A stretch of DNA of 64,000 nt from Suillus spraguei (taxonomy: Eukaryota > Basidiomycota > Agaricomycetes > Boletales > Suillaceae). This document shows, piece after piece, positions 44,519 to 55,582 of this stretch. Position 1 is the first letter of the stretch; every line of letters begins with the position of its first letter. The notes under the pieces were generated by a model that was not told the origin of the DNA, made no database searches, and saw only the letters and a list, made by a program, of their open reading frames with translations. The position numbers and the translations under genes are program-made. The stretch covers positions 106,744-170,743 of the forward strand of contig JABCPU010000123.1 of the NCBI GenBank assembly GCA_016800925.1, read 5' to 3'.

Positions 44519-45534
44519 CCGATCCGCTCTTTCTGACTCGAAATTGAGTGACAGAATTCTCACATACAAGAATCTTACTCATGTACCACCAAGTGACTTA
44601 TGCTGCGAACTCACCTCCCTTCATCATGATTCCCCTACTGCAGGACATCCTGGACGATACAAAACCCAGGAATTACTCTCTCATGACTACTGGTGGCCAG
44701 GTCTGGCTACCTTTGTCAAGAACTTCATAGATGGCTGTTGCATCTGCCAACAGAATAAAGTAAACATGTACCCATCTTCTCCACCACTCTTTCCCATACC
44801 TGCTCCCATATCCAATCGACCCTTTGCCCATTGCTCGGTTGATCTTATCACTGACATACCCCTTTCTGATGGCTTTAACAGTATTATGGTTGTGGTCAAC
44901 CATGGCCTTTCAAAGGGAGTAGTTTTCACACCTTGCCTCAAAACAATTGATGCCGAAGGTGTCACCAATATTTTTTTTCCAAAGTTTTCTCTAGATACGG
45001 ACTTTACAATAAGATTATCTCTGACCGTGGACCCCAATTCACTTCTTGATTCCAAATTGAACTCGGAAAACTCCTCGGATACAAGAATTCCCTTTCCACC
45101 GCTTTCCATCCCCAAAGTGACAGAGAAACTGAACAAGTCAATCAAGAACTCAAAGTTTACCTTCGGATCTTTTGCACTAATGACCAAACCGGTTGGGCCA
45201 CAATACTTCCCCTTACCGAATTTGTCCACAACTCTCATCATCATTCTGCATGTGGTACTTCCCCATTTTACCTCATGATGGGTTATCACCCAAAACACCT
45301 TCCCAATTCACATCTGAAGTCCGACATTCCTAAAATTGACCAATGCCTCTTTATTCTAAACAAAGCATGCGACGAAGCACTAGCCACCCATGAACTCTCT
45401 TGTAACACTATGTGTCAACGAATCACATCTAAATTCATACCATTCACTAAAGTGGACAAGGTCTGGCTTGAAGCCAGACATGGGTGAGTGGTGGTTGGGT
45501 GTATGTTAGCAGTATCTTCATTTTTCTGCAATAG

Positions 45535-47214
45535 AAATTGTACACAGGATTGAATGTAAGAGATTATCCAAAATTTTGGTTGGACAACTTTGAGGCGTGG
45601 GTGAAGTCCACAAGAGGCAAGGTAAAGGGTGATCTCATCATAGTTGCTGAGCCGGCCAGGACTCGGAATGTAGTTGGCGATGTCTATCTGTACTACCTGG
45701 TGGCGCCAGATACACACATCATTGGTTGGCTGGATCCCTTGGATGGAACCCATCTCTTTAGAGAATGTGATTTTGCTAGGGAATGGAACCATAAAAGTGC
45801 GTTACATTTTAGTGCCATGATCTGTAGATTAGATTGTTATTCAGGACTTGAACTCGAAGCCCAGTTTTGGTGAGTGGCTGTTGATATTAACATAAAGGAA
45901 CGATTCAAACAAACTGCTTGACAGGAAACACATAGAATTCTTTCCCCACAACTTTAAGCTGGATCGCTGCCTTGTAAGAAAGCTCCGAGCTGAACTTGAT
46001 TGGTTCCATGCAGGTATATTCTATTATGTTCTAGCGCTGTATAGAATGATCTAAATGAAGTGCAGATGCATTAACTTTGGAAAACTCCACTTCCGCTACC
46101 ATATTCTCTACCAAGGAAGCAACAGAGAAAATCATCGCTAGACTGGCAAGTCTAGGTATGTCTTGCATTGCCCATTTATGGCATCCTCGTGACGGAAGTG
46201 TAGATGATCTTACAGGTTCTGATGAATGTATAACAGAACCAGGCGTCATGCTATTTGGTGAGAAATTGTTTTGACAGTAAGATAGCATGGATACTTATAT
46301 TGTTATCATCAGGTAGACTATGCCATATGCTACGTGTGTTAACCGACTCTCCATCAGATATTGTTGCTGACTAGACGATGCAGGTCACCACCAATACCTT
46401 AACTATTACGGACAACCTGAAGCCCGTCTTTTACGGTCCCATTCAACGGGCCTCAGGCATAGAAAGAAAGAGCCCTTTCGCTTCATAACCACGCTAGCCA
46501 TGTTGTGCCTTCCCATGTTGGTTCGAAAACGCCTCGACCAAATTTATGTTGATGGCCTCGTCAATTCCTTCGACATCAAGAACTTTGTTGATGACTTTAA
46601 CACACAGAATACAGGCAAATAACTTTGGTGAGTGATATATTACTAGGGTAGAGAATGAGAACTCATTTACCTGTGGCAGGCAGGGGTTATCATGGCTATA
46701 GATGCCGGTTTCCTTGCTGTCCAAGGTGTAGGCACAGGAATGGTAGCAGAATCTATTTTAAAGGGATCCATTATATTCTGTGTCAGCTGTATGTTCTCAG
46801 GAATGTTTGCACAACACTTTGGAGAGAAATTGAAAACGCTCAGATTTGTGGTTAGTTTTATTTTATATTCTGTGACTGTAAGTCTGACAATTATTACTTA
46901 ACCAGGCATATTATCTGGATCAGGGGATGACAGTCGTCATTGGTGTGTTCAGCGCACCTAGATTTTTTTGTATCATGAGGCAAGTAAACTTTTGGATTAC
47001 ACTCCCTTACTTTTCACTCACAAAGATGTACTTAAGCATCGCATGGTCCAGCATCGGATTTATTGCCAGTGCATTCTTAAACACTGAGCACTCCATACCC
47101 ACCCTGATCACTTGCGCTTGCTGCCTCCTCGTCGTGATAGGCATCTTAGGTCCATTGGCTTGGCATGGTTTAAGAGCAGGACTAGTACCATACTTTCAAA
47201 CCACTGAAGACTGA
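45535..47214 (+). pseudogene. Fungal multipass membrane protein, 5'-truncated gene copy
   Basis: Exons in order: a first stretch with DYPKFWLDNFEAWVKST and YYLVAPDTHIIGWLDPLDG, a ~45-bp intron, then LELEAQFW, KHIEFFPHNFKLD with LRAELDWFHA, and ALTLENSTSATIFSTKEA. Then comes HHQYLNYYGQPEARLL, a hydrophobic exon (FITTLAMLCLPMLV) and IYVDGLVNSFDIKNFVDDFN. The last part, AGVIMAIDAGFLAVQG with further hydrophobic segments, ends at 47214. At least seven short introns keep GT..AG ends. A one-base frame problem with TAA near 46619 is the clearest lesion. I associate this with an Agaricomycete family that carries a WW domain at its N terminus; that part is missing where the copy abuts element G. The function is unknown. 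Confidence 0.6.
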
Positions 47215-47737
47215 AATTCTATTGTACGTATTTTGCTGTATGTATGAAAACTTTTTAACTAAGATAGGCCTTACTCAAACACCACCAACATCACGTGATA
47301 GAAATCGTCACGCTGCAAGCATTTTGAGGGAGAAAAGTGTTACATTGGCTAATTTTGTAGGCTACACAACCTTAGACAAAAATCAGTTTCTGGGCGTGAC
47401 AACTCAGACAACTCCCCCGCAGTTCCCCGGAAGCAGAATTTGATTTACCATTCAATATATGGAGAAATAAGATGAGTTGTACTAAGTTTTAGCTGACTAA
47501 GCTGAGCGCCAACATCCAAAGTACATTGTCTGAATCAATACATTGCCAGACATGGGTAAATGGAGTCGTGCAGACTCGGCCAGGAATGCAAATTTAGTGA
47601 AGGCAATGATAAAGAAAACAAAAATAAATAACAAGAATAAAGAGAATGTGAGCACTCACATCATGAACAAAAATAACTCCAGTAGTAATGACTCAGAATT
47701 CTAAGGAGTCCATTACCAGCACAAGTTTGGTGGAGCT
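47215..47737. other. Intergenic; no gene recognised
   Basis: AT-rich spacer between the membrane-protein copy and the transposase gene. A plus frame at 47222-47443 may be a trailing exon remnant, without evidence. Confidence 0.4.
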
Positions 47738-48429
47738 ATGACAGTTAGGGCCCTTGAAGAGGCATCCTGTGATGTGCCGGAAATATTCAGTAACCAGTGC
47801 AATCAGCCATGTCTGCGAGAGAATGAGGTAGATGAATTCTTACCATCAACTGAAGAACTTCAACATGAAGTTGAAGACAATGTTTTCGAGCTCACACACC
47901 CGGGCCATGACACAGAGGTTCTTGAATACACAGAAAGCAAGATCTCACAAGATAATACACCATGTGATGGCCAAAATGTCTGCCGCCCACAAATTTCGTA
48001 TGCCAGAAGGCCCTTTTGGACCTCAATGAAATCTTAAATCCTTGCTGCAAAAATGGAATTGGCCACTTGCCATTTGATGGTGATGAGTTCCTTAGAAAGT
48101 GCCTTGATATGATGTGCATGTTCCTATGGACATACATTGATCAAAGAAACCCTTGCACTTGGACTGAAGCCTCTGATCACACTGCACAAGCGCATGAAAA
48201 AGTGCACATACTGCTCGACTCCTTCGTAAATGGTCTTGTTCATTTGTCGCAGACCGTGGGGACCTGCCAATAAATCTTTATGGAAGTTGGAATGTGTCCC
48301 TGCTTGACAAAGGGACTCTTGCTGAAGATATTCACTTGCACCTGCAAAGTGTTGGTAAATATATGCGAGCACAGGATGTTGTTGATTACCTTGCACAACC
48401 TGACGTACAACAGGAACATGGGCTCAAGG

Positions 48430-49379
48430 TGTTACAGTCGTATGTGCCCCTATTCATTTTCCGTCTCCTTTACCTTGTATATTACGTAACATGACTCTGA
48501 CTCATATGCTCAATGCATCTGTACTATAGTCACCTTCCTTCTTTGGATACGAACTTACATTCTCACGTCTCTCTTGGTCCATGTGCACATATTGGCTTAT
48601 TTAAGCATGTTGTATTACTGTTACGAACTGGGGTGGGTCACCAGCGACAGTGAAAGAACACAGACGGTCTGCTGGGAAGTTCTACAATGTTTAAAGAAGG
48701 ACAAGGTGAAAGTACAAGGAACGCGTTCCGAGTACAATCAAGGGTTCGGCCTCAAAGACAAGTCTAAGAGGTTCTTACGAGAATAGAGACTAAGTCTAAG
48801 GAGTGCTTAGACTTAGAGACAATTCAAGACGACTTAGGTTGGAGACCTAAGCAAAGGAGATTCCAGGTAAAACCCAGTAAGATTAAAGTACCGTATACAA
48901 GCATAATACAATGTGCTTAAATAGGCCAATATGTGCACACGGACCAAGAGAGACATGGGAATGTAAGTGCGTATCCAAAGAAGGAAGGCAACTATAGTAC
49001 AGATGCATTGAGCATATGAATCAGAGTCATGTTACGTAATATACAACATAAGGGAGAGAGAGAATGAATAGGGGCATGTACAATTGTAACAATTACACTT
49101 GTATACTTTACTTTAATCTTACTGGGTTTTACCTGGAATATCCTTCGCTTGGGTCTCCAACCTAAGTCGTCTGAATCGTCTCTAAGTCTAAGCACTCCTT
49201 AGTCTTAGTCTCTATTCTACTGATCGTCTTAGAGTCACAACTCTTCGACTGAACCCTTGATCCTACTTGGAATCCTTCCTAAGTAGTAGTCCTCGTTCTC
49301 TTTTGAACATAGTCGAACTTCCCAGCAGACTGTCTGTGTCTTATCACTGTCGCTGGTGACGCCACCCCAGTTCGTAACA
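48430..49379 (+). mobile_element. Solo LTR, family A, TSD CAAGG, itself interrupted
   Basis: TGTTACAGTCGTATGTGCCC (48430) to CAGTTCGTAACA (49379), with flanks CAAGG (48425-48429, 49380-49384). The LTR is split at 48619 by a second family-A LTR in the opposite direction. Confidence 0.95.
48619..49091 (-). mobile_element. Solo LTR, family A, nested in another A LTR, TSD ATTAC
   Basis: 473 bp in minus orientation, TGTTACGAACTGGGGTGGGT to GTACAATTGTAACA, with perfect flanks ATTAC (48614-48618, 49092-49096). It landed next to the TATA region of the outer LTR. Confidence 0.95.
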
Positions 49380-50147
49380 CAAGGATACAATCTCACTGGC
49401 AACTGCTTGGCGCTAGATGCATATGATGGATTTCCGCTGGACAAAGTCACCATCAGGGCAATATGTTGATGGACATGAATGGGAGGATGTTGTTACATAC
49501 CGTCAAACTAAATTCCTTCTGATGGTTGCAAAGCTCTCCATGCACATGTGTACATGGAAGGATGGTCTTGAAGAGGCTAGTGACGAACCTCGTCCACACA
49601 CCCAGCGTGTTGTCATGTGGTACCATGACGAATCAACTTTTTATGCAAATGACCATCGCAAGGTCTACTGGGTACACAAAATGAAACTGCAAAACTGCAT
49701 CCAAAGGGGGAGGGGGCATCATTAATGGTTGCTGATTTTGCTTTGGCAGATTATGGGTGGCTGCACTCGAGTTCTGGTGAAGAATTGGCGCAAATTCTTT
49801 TCAGGGCAGGGAAGACCCGTGATGATCTTCACTAATGATGCAATCCTGTGTCATGCTGATTTGGTGATGGGAATCCTTGACCGACACTTCCTTATCTTCG
49901 ATAATGCAACCACTCACCTAAAACAGGCTGACAATGCACTTTCTGCTCGTCACATGCCAAAGTTCCTGATGAAGGCTGGCGGCATTCCATTTGGAGTTTC
50001 AAGGATTAAAACTGGCAGTGATGGAAAGCCAATTTACAGTGCTGATGGAAGGGTGCTAACTGAGAAAATTCGCATGGCAGATGGTCAGCTTACTGATGGT
50101 ACCACACAGTGCTTTTACTTCCCAGAATGTCATGAACATGCAGGTGC

Positions 50148-50896
50148 TGTTAAGACCATACTCAAGGTTAGAGAGATCCGAAGGGCTTTGGCCTCAGTTC
50201 ATGCACTGTGCCCCTTTCTCGAGTAATGCCCCTTATTTCAGGGAGGGGTTATTCGTCTGAAGACCCGGAAGGAGTTGTGTGACGGATCCAAGTGTCCGAA
50301 GGTATCGGATATGATACGTCCGAAGGTTATTCGGAACGTAAGAAGAGGACAGAGATTAAGGCTAGTTTTGGAATGAGTTCCTAACTAGAAACTAACGGAG
50401 GTAGACTATCCGAAGATAGAGTTGGAGATATAGACTATAGGAATCAATCCTAAGTCTCGGAAGGTGACTTAAAGCGGAAAGTAGCTTAAGTCCGGAGGAA
50501 ACAGAATGAGTAGAATCTAAGATGATATTCGAACTAAGGTTCTAGAGAGATCTACAAGTGGTTTATATATTGTAAGTATCTAAGATGGATAATCAGCAAG
50601 TCCGGGACCGAGGGCTATGTACGAAGTGTAACGGAAGTCTATTAGTTAATGCACAGTGGATCAGTAAGCATGAATCGGAAATGAACACAGGAAACGGATC
50701 AGTGACACAGGATGGAAATATAAACAGCCGGAATACCGGAAACAGGAGGAATGACGAAAGGAGATAGATGCAGATATACACAAGGGAGTTAAGGTGCGAG
50801 AAGTGAGTACATTCAGATGGGTGGTCCAGACAGGATCTGTGGACCAGACGGATATGGAAACGATCGGATCTGAGATTAGAAGTATGGTATATGACA
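50148..50896 (-). mobile_element. Solo LTR, family B, TSD GGTGC
   Basis: 749 bp, TGTTAAGACCATACTCAAGG to GGTATATGACA, flanked by GGTGC (50143-50147, 50897-50901). The transposase frame resumes directly (HEHAGAFKGMAQI). The conserved 60-codon frame inside it also occurs in the other B LTRs and is not a gene. Confidence 0.95.
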
Positions 50897-51038
50897 GGTG
50901 CATTCAAAGGTATGGCTCAAATATTGACGGAGCATGGATTCAGTGGGATGCACAAGCTTCATGCAGAGTGCCCAGGCTTCAAATGTAATCCAGATATTGA
51001 TCCTTGTCGCTGCCAATGTCTGTTGTACAAACAGCCTG

Positions 51039-52393
51039 TGTCATATACCGTACATTCAGGTCCGATCCATGGACATCCAGACACCCAATCCATACATCCT
51101 AGTCCACCCATCCAATCCAGCTCACATATCCAATCCACCCATCCACTCCAATCCATATCCGACTCAGTCCATCCATCTGATCTGATCCACCCATCCGATC
51201 CGTGTTCATATCCGATCCATGTCCATATCCGATCAGTGTCCATATCTGATCCGTGTCCATATCCGATCTGTGTCCATATCCGATCCATGCTCATATCCGA
51301 AACTATTCCGCGCACCTGCGCGTTACTCCTTTTAGGTTAATACCTGTGTCCGGCTTTCGGTTATCTCTGCACCTCTGGCTTTCGGATATCTTGACTTCCG
51401 TCTTGATAAGATATTTCGTACAAGTCTTATTTCCGAGTTCATAGCCTTGTGTTCCGCAATGCCTCAAACATAGCCTTGGACTATCCTTACTTGCCTTCCG
51501 GCATGCTACCTACAGTATATAAACTTGTAGTACAACTCCTGCAGACCTCAATCTGATCATTGCTTTCCTACCTCTGTATATTGCATTGACTTCTGTATCT
51601 TGTTACCATGTCTATATAAATCCGTTTCCATTCCCGCACTTGGGCTCCGGCCCTTGTAAGCTTCTGACTCAGACCTATGGGATCATTCCCTAGGCTGGAG
51701 CCTTGATCCTTCGTCCTATATCCTTTTCGGACTTCGTCCGTTTCCTGTCTCTCATCCGATTCACCTCCGACTCTACCTGTGGTAGTCTTATCCTGTCTGT
51801 TTCTATTCCGGACCTCGTCCAGAGTAGTCTATACTACCTCTACACCATATCCGGACCTACTCCTCTCTAGTAGTTAACACCTCCCCTAAGATCCATAGAG
51901 CTACGCTCGTCCGATCATCCAATCATCCGCTCTTCCGCTCCTCCGAGCTCCGGACCTTCGGACCCCTGGTCCTCCGGATCTATCCTATCCTATCCTCCAA
52001 CATCTATGGATCATCTTTTCCTCCGGAGCTTTGCTCCTATCCTGCCCTGGACTTTGTCCAGGAGTCCATCCTTCATCCATTCTACTTGGAACTAGTTCCA
52101 GTAGTCTTACCATTACTCCCTACCATCCGGAAATAGTTCCGGCGCGTTCCCGCGCTCATCCGGAAGTCCTTTGGAGCTCTATCGAGCTATCCTGTCCTAC
52201 AGAGTTCATCCGGACTCCGTCCGGACTTCACTATAACTCCCCCTTGGACTTCATCCAAAATTAAGGGCACATACTCAGGTAAGGGGCACAGTGTATGAGC
52301 TGAGGCCAAGCCCCTTCAACTTTCCGTCCCTCCGGTACAACCCCATGTAAGACCAGGACTTCTTAGTAGCCCCAGTTTTGCATGGTTGTAACA
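51039..52393 (+). mobile_element. Solo LTR, long B-like variant, TSD GCCTG
   Basis: 1355 bp, TGTCATATACCGTACATTCA to TGCATGGTTGTAACA, with perfect flanks GCCTG (51034-51038, 52394-52398). Both ends and the CAGTATATAAACTTGTAG promoter resemble family B, but the middle is longer and holds tandem repeats. The transposase continues across it (CLLYKQP then DFADIKSNLE). Confidence 0.93.
51110..51300 (+). repeat. ~18-bp tandem repeat inside the long B LTR
   Basis: Variants of CCATATCCGATCCGTGT recur about every 18 bp from ~51195 to 51300, with looser CAATCCA/CATCCA repeats before that. This is part of what makes this LTR longer than the 749-bp copies. Confidence 0.8.
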
Positions 52394-52800
52394 GCCTGAC
52401 TTTGCAGATATCAAATCCAACCTTGAAATTGCCTGTGTAATGCGTGGTTACCAGGTGATCTTCTTGCCAAAATTCCATTGTGAACTAAGTTTTCTCAAAC
52501 AGTGCTGGGGCTATGGCAAACATGTGTATTGTCAATTTCCACTTAGCTCTTCTGAGGTGGTCCTCAAGCAGAATGTAATCAAGGCTCTTGATGCTGTACC
52601 AATTATCACCATGCGCAAGTGAGTGATCCCAATCATTTTAACTATAGTCTTTTCTTACTTGCATGCATAGGTTTGCTACACATTCATTACAGTTTATGGA
52701 TGCCTACCGCAAGGGTTTAGATAGGAAACAAGCAGCATTTGCCACGAAGAAATATTGTGGTCACCGCACTCTCCCTTTATCAGTTTTTTGATGAGCTCAA

Positions 52801-53206
52801 TGAGCTCAATTAATCATCCATACTTCTGTATTATACACACATATACATAGCATTACTTATTCACAATACAGTCCTCTAGATTCTAACTTCTACGCTGTGT
52901 CACAATATCCCAGCGCAATGGTCACTCAATGGTCACACAGTTGTCACATCATGTGATGTTAGTGGTGTTTGAGTGAGGCCTATCTTACTAGCCAGGTCGT
53001 TCGGCTCAAACCGGAGGTTGCTGGTTATGTTATTGGCGCTACTACTTCTAAATATTTTCCTCGCCCGGCGCAGCCTTTGATGGAGAGGTGCTTACTCTAC
53101 CAAGGGCAGGTGACAACAACATCATTATAAAAATGATTGCGAGCACACTACTCACACTAGGCAATTGTTGGGTAAGAGAATAATCTGAATTCTAGGAGTA
53201 TCATAA
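52801..53206. other. No gene recognised
   Basis: Contains CATGTGATG and CTCAAACCGG stretches but no clear gene, tRNA or element end. A possible tRNA-like segment near 53.0-53.1 kb did not hold up. Confidence 0.4.
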
Positions 53207-53740
53207 TGCGTACTCGGCCCCGGAAGGCTAGTACAGGAATCAATTCTGAGTGCAGTGAACATGCTAAAGAGAGGATCCGAAGGTTGGTGGAGGAGGGTCT
53301 TCTTGGTCGCTGGCTAGTTTTAGTGAGGTGGCATGATTCCGTGTGAATGAGTGGATGTGTGGAGGGGGTGGGGGTGGGGGGAGTGTGCAGGTGGGTGAGG
53401 GTGTTGTGGGTATGGGCTGCTTGCGTTTGAGACTTGAGGTGCTTGGGCTTTCTTCGAGCGACAACATTGTGCTTCGTCTAAGGGGATCTGACAATCATCT
53501 TTCTGCAGGTGAACAGGGGAACAGGACTTCACCGAATGTGGACTTCAGTCTTCCAGTGGCATTATATGGTGGATCTTTGGTGATGGTTCGATTTGCTGTT
53601 ATGCCGTGCACATATTTCACACACTGCTATATTTATTGTTGTGTATCTTATATTTGTCATTGTATATCCTAGAGTAACAATTCTGATATGGTCACAGGTG
53701 ACTGTTCCGATTGATTCGATGCCAGGTTTAACTGCGCTGG

Positions 53741-54131
53741 ACCACGAGACACCACTCCTCCTCCTGACAATCCCAATCAGCCCCCCCTGCAATTTGAAGA
53801 ATGGTGAGATCCTTTCTCTGACCTTGATTTGGAGGAACTATGGGAAAACATACGCTTATTGCCACTCAACACAGCAATTCGCAGTGTGGGAGACCCTCAA
53901 TTCACTGCATTCATTGATCACATCGGTGAAGACTGCTCTGGAAATCAACAAGATCTCGCACTCATAGCAGCCACCACAAACATTGACGAGACCATTGACT
54001 TCCTCTTCCTGCAAGAAATCATTGAAGACGCTGACACCTGTCTTCATTGTGCCTTCCTCTCCCTTCTCAACATCTATGTTAATCAATTCAATGATATAAT
54101 TCTCGACAAATTACCAGGCGATTTTCGTTAG
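53741..54131 (+). pseudogene. Hypothetical protein fragment
   Basis: A frame reading PPPDNPNQPPLQFEEW, then a TGA (53806-53808), then DPFSDLDLEELWENIRLLP and an acidic, Leu-rich helical stretch to 54131. CGA (Arg) would be the simplest ancestor of the stop. The exon's start overlaps the left arm of the inverted repeat. An ATG frame at 53207 (TRPRKASTGINSE) may be an upstream exon. No family recognised. Confidence 0.35.
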
Positions 54132-54231
54132 TACCACACATAGACTTTGAGCGCACACACCACTCACTACACAACACAGAATCTTATTCAGCTCAGACAG
54201 TCTGAAAGAAGCCGACCACACTCCATTGCTC

Positions 54232-54560
54232 ATTTGGATTTGCCTGCATTTGTCTGCATTTGGACTTGCCTGTATTCGTTTGTGCTTGCCTGCACTCATT
54301 TGGACCTGCCTGGACTTGCATGTTGCCTGCATTCGTCTGCGCTTGCCTGCACTCGTTTGGACCTGCCTGGACTTGCATGCATTTGTCTGTGCTTGCCTAT
54401 GCTCATTTGGACTCGCATGGACTCGTCTGTATTCATCTGGACTTGTCTGTGCTTGCATACGCTCATTTAGACTCACATAGCCTCGTCTGGACTCATCTGT
54501 AGTCATCTGGACTACTCTGTATTTGTCTGCTTGCCTGCACTCGTTTTCACTTGCCTGAGC
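54232..54560 (+). repeat. Minisatellite, GCCTG/TTTGGACTTG-rich
   Basis: Degenerate 12-bp words such as TTGCCTGCACTC, GTCTGCGCTTGC and GGACCTGCCTGG alternate for ~330 bp, with a longer ~65-bp higher-order copy (GCCTGGACTTGCATG at ~54308 and ~54366). All three plus frames and the minus frames stay open, a low-complexity effect. Confidence 0.85.
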
Positions 54561-54774
54561 TTATCTGCTTGGGTCTGCTCTCGCCTGTACCTCCACTCCT
54601 CTCATTCTGGTGCCTTCAGGTGTCGTTCGCATATGTTCAAGCCACATCAGCAATGCTGACGTGCGCTTGGCATATGCGTTAAGCACTGGAAAGGGGCTTG
54701 TACCTTGACGGAGAAGAGGCTGATCTTGAGGATGATTGAAATGACATTTTATTAACTTGACCTATGTATCTACA

Positions 54775-54930
54775 GCGTATTATAATGTCATACCCATCAA
54801 GTACCCGCATACCCGCCGCATACCCGCCACTACCCATCAGTACCCATCGTGAGACCCGCACCCGTCAGTACCCTTGGGTGTACGGGTACGGGTATGGGTC
54901 TGACCTTCGACACCCGCAGGTTTACCCGTG
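54775..54930. repeat. TACCCG/CGGGTA repeat with inverted halves
   Basis: TACCCG and TACCCAT words on the left (54790-54870) face CGGGTACGGGTATGGGT on the right (54885-54900), so the segment can fold on itself. Not telomeric (fungal telomeres are TTAGGG-type). Possibly a small foldback or MITE end. Confidence 0.6.
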
Positions 54931-55582
54931 CCAATCCCTAGATTCGCAGTGCAAGCAATATTACCGGGTAGGCACTGGTCAAAGATCAGAGAACCGACGA
55001 GTTACACATGAACATATGTAAAATGAGATACAAATGCAATGAGAACACTGCAAGGAAGGCCTCAAGTGCTCGATGGGACTTGTGACTTGGAGAACGAATA
55101 GACATGACATTTCAATTCATGTGCAAAATAGTAGTATATACAGATATCATACTGCCTGACAGCCTAGTCTGTGGCGAAATATCAGTAACTTCATAAATGG
55201 ACGCTAGCGATTTGCACGAACCTTGCTTAGTTATGATGAAGGGTTGCAAAACAAATGCTTGACAAAAGACATTGCATTCATGGGTCATTTTGAATGTGTG
55301 GAATGCCTCAGTACAGTTTCCTTCACCGAAGTTAGTCATGTAGTCACTGCAACCAAATTAGCATTATCCAAGGACAAGGGAAATATAACGAACGTCCTGT
55401 GATAACTTGACAGTCGGTGAGAATGTTTCCAGAACCTGAGGAGTTGGTTACTAAAGTGTGATGAATGTGGTCCAGTAAATACTTCTCTTCAGCTGTCGAC
55501 TCTTGCAAGCTTGAATATCCTCAGGATGATGAAGATTCACGTAACGAAGAATCAACTCAACTTCCTGTGCAAAAGACCTCTA

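Larger units (their letters stand above)
35569..45480 (+). mobile_element. Ty3/gypsy chromovirus-like element G, heavily nested
   Basis: Gag, protease, RT and integrase are spread over ~9.9 kb because of four family-D/F insertions into the element (D3, F2, D5, D6), a further D copy (D4) inside D5, and a PIF/Harbinger element carrying a solo LTR. Subtracting these leaves a relative of family A: the integrase phrase HCSVDLITDIPLSDGFNS parallels A's [17 protein letters not shown]. LTRs are not identifiable. RNase H is missing between ~43.52 and 43.59 kb. The 3' part stops at ~45480 within the region after the integrase core, where a different gene begins. Confidence 0.85.
40960..45480 (+). pseudogene. 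Element G RT and integrase, split by Harbinger and D6
   Basis: RT begins FEELIAKEFQQYKDIFGD, then FFFVGKKDGSL and [10 protein letters not shown]. It is cut at 41357 by the Harbinger element and resumes at 43001 as [13 protein letters not shown]. The catalytic box IYMDDILIF is intact (near 43.2 kb). Stops at 41061, 41256, 43256, 43442 and 43475 are all TGA at sites where family relatives have Arg. RNase H has been deleted. After D6 the HHCC domain (DSPTAGHPGRYKTQEL, CCICQQNK) and integrase core (SVDLITDIPLSDG) follow, with frameshifts past 44.98 kb. The sequence leaves the element at ~45480. Confidence 0.88.
47738..52800 (+). pseudogene. IS630/Tc1-like DDE transposase gene, split by four solo LTRs
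   Basis: Blocks at 47738-48429, 49380-50147, 50897-51038 and 52394-52800 join in order. They give an N-terminal region (NLYGSWNVSLLDKGTLAEDI, VGKYMRAQDVVDYL), then RWTKSPSGQYVDGHEWEDV. The catalytic stretch WYHDESTFYAND has its Asp at 49627-49629 and FDNATTHLKQADNALSARHM has its Asp near 49900, the DE..F and DNA..H pattern of IS630/Tc1-type nucleases. C-terminal FLPKFHCELSFLKQCWG holds a candidate third acidic residue and is followed by ITMRK, an intron, and FMDAYRKGLDRKQAAFATKK. Frameshifts near 49.69 and 49.84 kb disable it. I have seen this family as multi-copy genes in mushrooms; TIRs were not found. Confidence 0.75.

Noticed and set aside
53000..53110. tRNA-like wording (CTCAAACCGGAGGTTGCTGG; TCTACCAAGGGC)
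   Set aside because: I could not build a cloverleaf with acceptable A and B boxes on either strand.
54232..54506. Several 60-130-codon frames over the minisatellite
   Set aside because: Low-complexity repeats keep several frames open on both strands; the peptides are repeat translations only.
54775..54930. Telomere-like repeat
   Set aside because: The words are TACCCG/TACCCAT with inverted halves, not a TTAGGG-type array, and the segment is internal.
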